This document shows, one piece after another, positions 38,602 to 41,343 of a DNA stretch of 41,343 nt. Both the position numbers and the translations under genes were made by a program. The notes under the pieces are model-generated. The model did not search any database, was not told the DNA's origin, and saw nothing but the letters and a program-made list of their open reading frames with translations. Positions within the stretch are counted from its first letter, which is position 1, and every line of letters starts with the position of its first letter. The DNA is from an uncultured Planctomycetaceae bacterium (GTDB taxonomy: Bacteria; Planctomycetota; Planctomycetia; Pirellulales; Pirellulaceae). Where the stretch lies: NCBI GenBank assembly GCA_903863885.1, contig CAIPEB010000664.1, positions 1-41,343 on the forward strand. Direction: 5' to 3'.

Positions 38602-39627
38602 ATGAAGATCGGTATCGTTGGCTATCAGGGTTCGGGCAAGAGCACGCTGTTTGAGTGGTTGACCGGCGAAACGGCCGACCCGGCTTTGGCGCACACCACG
38701 CAGAGCGCAATGGCCATCGTCGCGGATCCTCGCGTCCCTCCGCTGTGCGAAATCTACCACCCGAAGAAGATCACGCAGGCCTCTCTCGAACTTTGCGATA
38801 CGCCGGGACTGCATCGCACGCATGAGGGGAGCGCAACCCGACTGGCGATGATCCGGGAAGCCGGTTGCCTCGTGGTTGTCATTGCGGCCTATGGGGGCAG
38901 CGACGCGGCCGCGGACCTGCGCAACTTCGATGACGATCTGCTGATCGCGGACCTGGACATCGTGACGAATCGTATCGAGCGGGTGCGGGATCAGACCAAG
39001 AAGCCTCGGCCCGGCCGCGATGATCTGCTGAAAGAGCTTCACGCGCTCGAACCGTTGCAGGCGGCGCTCGAGGCGGGCAAGCACCTGCGCGACATCGAGT
39101 TGACGCCGGAACAGAAGAAGTCGATCAAGGCATTTCAGCTGTTCAGTGACAAGCCCCGTCTGGTTGTCTTCAACGTCACGGAAGATGAAGCCGATCCGCA
39201 GCGATTCGCGGGCATGGTCACGGAGGGCGCCGAGGCCGTCGTGGTCTCGGTTCCGCTGCAACGGGATCTGTCGCGCATGAGTCCCGAGGAGCGAGCCGAC
39301 TTCTGTGCTGAGATGGGGGTTTCGCTGCACGATCGCGACGCGCTGGTCCGGCAGATCATGAGTGTGTCGGGTCAGATGCTCTTCTTCACCGCCGGCGAGA
39401 AAGAAGTCCGCACCTGGATGATCCGCAAGAACGGTACGGCGGTCGAGGCGGCCGCTTCGATCCACACGGATCTGGCCAACGGCTTCATTCGCGCCGAAGT
39501 CATGACGGTTGACGACCTCGTGCGGCTCGGCAGCGAACGTGAAATCAAGACGCACAACCTGATGCGCCACGAACACAAGGAATACGAGATCCAGGACGGC
39601 GATATCCTGCTGATCCGCCACAACTGA
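38602..39627 (+). CDS. YchF/OLA1-like GTPase with TGS domain
   Basis: 341 residues from ATG 38602; the frame is open upstream to 38215 but not protein-like. G1 is GYQGSGKST, G3 is DTPGLH, and VVFNVTEDE matches the N-x-x-E purine site typical of YchF. The C-terminal TGS/DUF933 region is very YchF-like (LFFTAGEKEVRTWMIRKNGT; LANGFIRAEVMTVDDLV; YEIQDGDILLIRHN). Canonical YchF has NVGKST and DIAG in place of G1 and G3, so this is a divergent paralogue rather than YchF itself. YchF proteins bind ribosomes and hydrolyse ATP or GTP. selD follows after 89 bases. Confidence 0.85.
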   Translation: MKIGIVGYQGSGKSTLFEWLTGETADPALAHTTQSAMAIVADPRVPPLCEIYHPKKITQASLELCDTPGLHRTHEGSATRLAMIREAGCLVVVIAAYGGSDAAADLRNFDDDLLIADLDIVTNRIERVRDQTKKPRPGRDDLLKELHALEPLQAALEAGKHLRDIELTPEQKKSIKAFQLFSDKPRLVVFNVTEDEADPQRFAGMVTEGAEAVVVSVPLQRDLSRMSPEERADFCAEMGVSLHDRDALVRQIMSVSGQMLFFTAGEKEVRTWMIRKNGTAVEAAASIHTDLANGFIRAEVMTVDDLVRLGSEREIKTHNLMRHEHKEYEIQDGDILLIRHN

Positions 39628-39645
39628 AAGCTCTCGAACCATCCG

Positions 39646-39687
39646 TTGACCGGTCACCCGGAAGCGGATCGGTCAAATCGGATCCGC
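39646..39687 (+). promoter_or_regulatory. Two overlapping hairpins upstream of selD
   Basis: TTGACCG (39646-39652) can pair with CGGTCAA (39670-39676). GCGGATC (39664-39670) can pair with GATCCGC (39681-39687). The two stems share bases and cannot form together. No T run follows, so this is not a simple terminator. It lies just upstream of the selD ribosome site at 39703-39708. Confidence 0.4.
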
Positions 39688-39716
39688 AGTGCACAACTTG
39701 GAAAGGAGATGCCGAC

Positions 39717-40772
39717 GTGTCGATGTCGGGACGCCAGAAACGACTCGTGGATTACGCCAGTTGCGCGGGCTGAGCGGGTAAACTCCCCGTTGGGGCCACG
39801 GCACAGTTGGTGCGCGATCTGCCACAATTTGATGACCCGAACCTGATCGTCGGCACGGAAGGCTTCAGCGACGCAGGCGTGTACCGTCTGCGCGATGATC
39901 TGCTCATCGTCCAGTCGCTCGACTTCTTTCCGCCGCTGGTGGACGATCCGTTCACATTCGGCCAGATCGCCGCCGCAAACGCGATGAGCGATGTTTTCGC
40001 GATGGGGGCGAGGCCTGTCACGGCGCTGAACATCGTCTGCTTCCCGGACAAAGAACTGGACATGAGCGTCCTCGCCGAGATTCTCAAAGGCGGCGCGGAA
40101 CGCGTGCGCATGGCCGGAGCCGTGGTTGCCGGCGGCCACTCGGTGCGCGATGCGGAAATCAAGTACGGACTGTCGGTGACGGGCATCGTGAAACCCGAGG
40201 AACTGATTACCAACCGCGCGGCTCGACCGGGCGAAGTGCTGGTCCTCACCAAGCCTCTCGGAACCGGATTTGTTACTACCGCGGCCAAGGGCGGGCGATG
40301 CCGGGACGAAGTGATCTCGCAGGCGATGTTGAGCATGGCGAGTCTGAACATGGCAGCATCGCTGGCCGCAGTGGAGTTCGGCGTAAAGGCCGCGACCGAC
40401 ATCACCGGGTTCGGGCTGGCCGGTCACGCTCTCGAGTTGGCTCAATCCAGTGGCGTGACTTTGTCGATAGATATCCGTCGCCTGCCGCTGCTTGACGGAG
40501 CCTTTGAACTGGCACAGCAGGGCAACAAGACTCGTGCCAGCGGGTCGAACCGGGCTTTTGTCGAGCCGGAAACCCGCATCGACGCGGGCGTTGATCCGGT
40601 CCTCCTCGAGTTCGCCTTCGACGCCCAGACCTCGGGCGGGCTGCTGATCAGCGTGGCTGCCGACCGCGCCGGGGAACTGATCGCGCGTTGCCGCGCGGGG
40701 GGCGCGGCGGCCACGTGCGCAATCGGTGAAGTGCTCCCCGCTTCCGAGCGGGCGCTCTTGCTCAGAGCCTGA
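39717..40772 (+). CDS. selD: Selenide, water dikinase, itself a selenoprotein (Sec19)
   Basis: 351 residues counting Sec; E. coli SelD has 347. SelD makes selenophosphate from selenide and ATP, the selenium donor for selenocysteine tRNA. The simple open frame begins only at TTG 39807 and lacks the active site. Reading upstream in frame through TGA 39771-39773 gives YASCAGUAGKLPVGA, which aligns with E. coli AGCGCK: Sec19 takes the place of Cys17 and Lys22 of Lys20. Other family motifs are VVAGGHSVRD, DITGFGLAGHALEL and AQTSGGLLISV. Start: GTG 39717 has AAGGAG 8 bases upstream; ATG 39723 is the alternative. It lies 89 bases after the GTPase gene and converges on the last gene. Confidence 0.93.
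39771..39773 (+). other. In-frame UGA read as selenocysteine
   Basis: TGA lies between GGC and GCG codons in the catalytic loop of SelD. Homology continues on both sides in the same frame. Confidence 0.88.
39785..39795 (+). promoter_or_regulatory. Candidate bacterial SECIS hairpin
   Basis: CCCC (39785-39788) pairs with GGGG (39792-39795), leaving the loop GUU. The loop begins 16 bases past the UGA, the distance bacterial SECIS elements need, and carries the G-U expected at the loop start. The lower stem is weak, so the full element is uncertain. Confidence 0.5.
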
Positions 40773-40793
40773 TCCGGCCCGGTTCGCTTCAAT

Positions 40794-41343
40794 TCAGCGA
40801 CGGTGCCGATCCAGTTCAACGACGCGATGCGCGGTCACGTGGGGCTTTTCCAATGCAGTGGCGAATGAGCGTTCGCCGTAAATCCCGATTTCCTTCCGCA
40901 GGTAGCGATGCAGATTCAGGCCCGGGGCCGGCGAGACGAACTGCAGGATGCGGCCCTCGCTGTCCAGCAGTGCGTAAGGCGGGGCTGTCCGTTGCGAGGA
41001 GTGGACGGGCAGCAGCCAGCCCGTGCCGTCAAAACGCGGGTCCACGGCGGGGGCTCCATCGTCGGCAGTGACCACTCCTGTGGCCAATCCCTCGGGCCCG
41101 TCGGTCCCCAGCACGGCGAATCGCTGCTTCAGAGCGTGAAATTCCTCGACCTGATCCGAAAACCGCTGGGCGCGGGCTCGTTCCAGCGTGTTCGTGCCGC
41201 GGTGCAGCAGTTCCTGGGCCTCCGCACGCAATGACTCAAAGTCCCACTGACTGGCCGGTTGGGCCGCCATCAGCGATAGGCGAAGCTCCGCGTCCCGCAA
41301 GGCCGCATCAAAGGGGCCCGACGTGGCGGTAGTTTTGCGGCCC
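40794..41343 (-). CDS. Conserved planctomycete protein of unknown function (5' end outside window)
   Basis: The frame is open from the right edge to TGA 40794-40796, about 182 residues. A helical part (WDFESLRAEAQELLHRG; ERARAQRFSDQVEEFHALKQ) leads to a small beta-rich domain (GWLLPVHSSQRTAPPYALLD; FVSPAPGLNLHRYLRKEIG; KPHVTAHRVVELDRHRR) that looks SH3-like. I cannot name a function. It converges on selD with 21 bases between and no hairpin there. The true start is outside the window; TTG 41300 is only an internal codon. Confidence 0.7.
   Translation of the reverse strand, partial: GRKTTATSGPFDAALRDAELRLSLMAAQPASQWDFESLRAEAQELLHRGTNTLERARAQRFSDQVEEFHALKQRFAVLGTDGPEGLATGVVTADDGAPAVDPRFDGTGWLLPVHSSQRTAPPYALLDSEGRILQFVSPAPGLNLHRYLRKEIGIYGERSFATALEKPHVTAHRVVELDRHRR

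Noticed and set aside
39807-40772. SelD beginning at TTG 39807
   Set aside because: This would remove the catalytic loop. The upstream frame through TGA restores the active site, ribosome site and family length.

Overview
The window looks like chromosomal DNA of a GC-rich planctomycete, probably near the Pirellulales. This is inferred from gene content, since no rRNA is present: a Tat-exported Gfo/Idh/MocA oxidoreductase, a SUMF1-fold protein, an NPCBM protein, a giant PQQ-propeller/TPR protein, a long MoxR-DUF58-BatA operon, a TMTC-like membrane TPR protein and an HU protein with a Lys/Ala-rich start. Most genes end in TGA. I see no tRNA, rRNA, IS element, prophage or CRISPR array.

Layout. 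1-7.9 kb is a mixed housekeeping stretch: the tail of an acidic protein, a STAS anti-anti-sigma protein with its own terminator, a ComM/YifB-type Mg-chelatase-like ATPase (probable TTG start), a hicAB toxin-antitoxin pair bracketed by two 41-bp repeats, an ApbE flavin transferase, a secreted SUMF1-fold protein, a Gfo/Idh/MocA oxidoreductase, and HU on the minus strand. 8.4-13.2 kb is one exported 1.6-kilo-residue PQQ-propeller protein.

13.4-33.8 kb is a long plus-strand array: MoxR AAA+ ATPase, DUF58, a BatA-like membrane protein, a VWA membrane protein, a DUF4175-like membrane protein, a coiled-coil exported protein, a further exported protein, an NPCBM protein, three tandem trypsin-like (Deg/HtrA, S1C) proteins, an alpha/beta-hydrolase-like domain and a sulfotransferase. 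Several neighbours overlap by 4 or more bases. The first half matches the MoxR/BatA (aerotolerance-type) layout; the second half adds exported binding and protease-fold proteins. Only the first of the three S1C proteins keeps its catalytic triad, and the hydrolase-like domain has lost its nucleophile. Two reading frames (at 18311 and 31989) are cut by a single in-frame TAG with no frameshift.

33.8-38.2 kb is a minus-strand glycan-type operon: a GT2 glycosyltransferase (probable TTG start), a STELLO-like glycosyltransferase and a GT-C/TMTC-like membrane protein with about ten TPRs. 38.6-40.8 kb carries a divergent YchF-like GTPase and selD. SelD is encoded as a selenoprotein: its true start lies about 90 bases upstream of the simple open frame, and an in-frame TGA sits exactly at the catalytic cysteine position. 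A convergent conserved protein of unknown function runs off the right edge.
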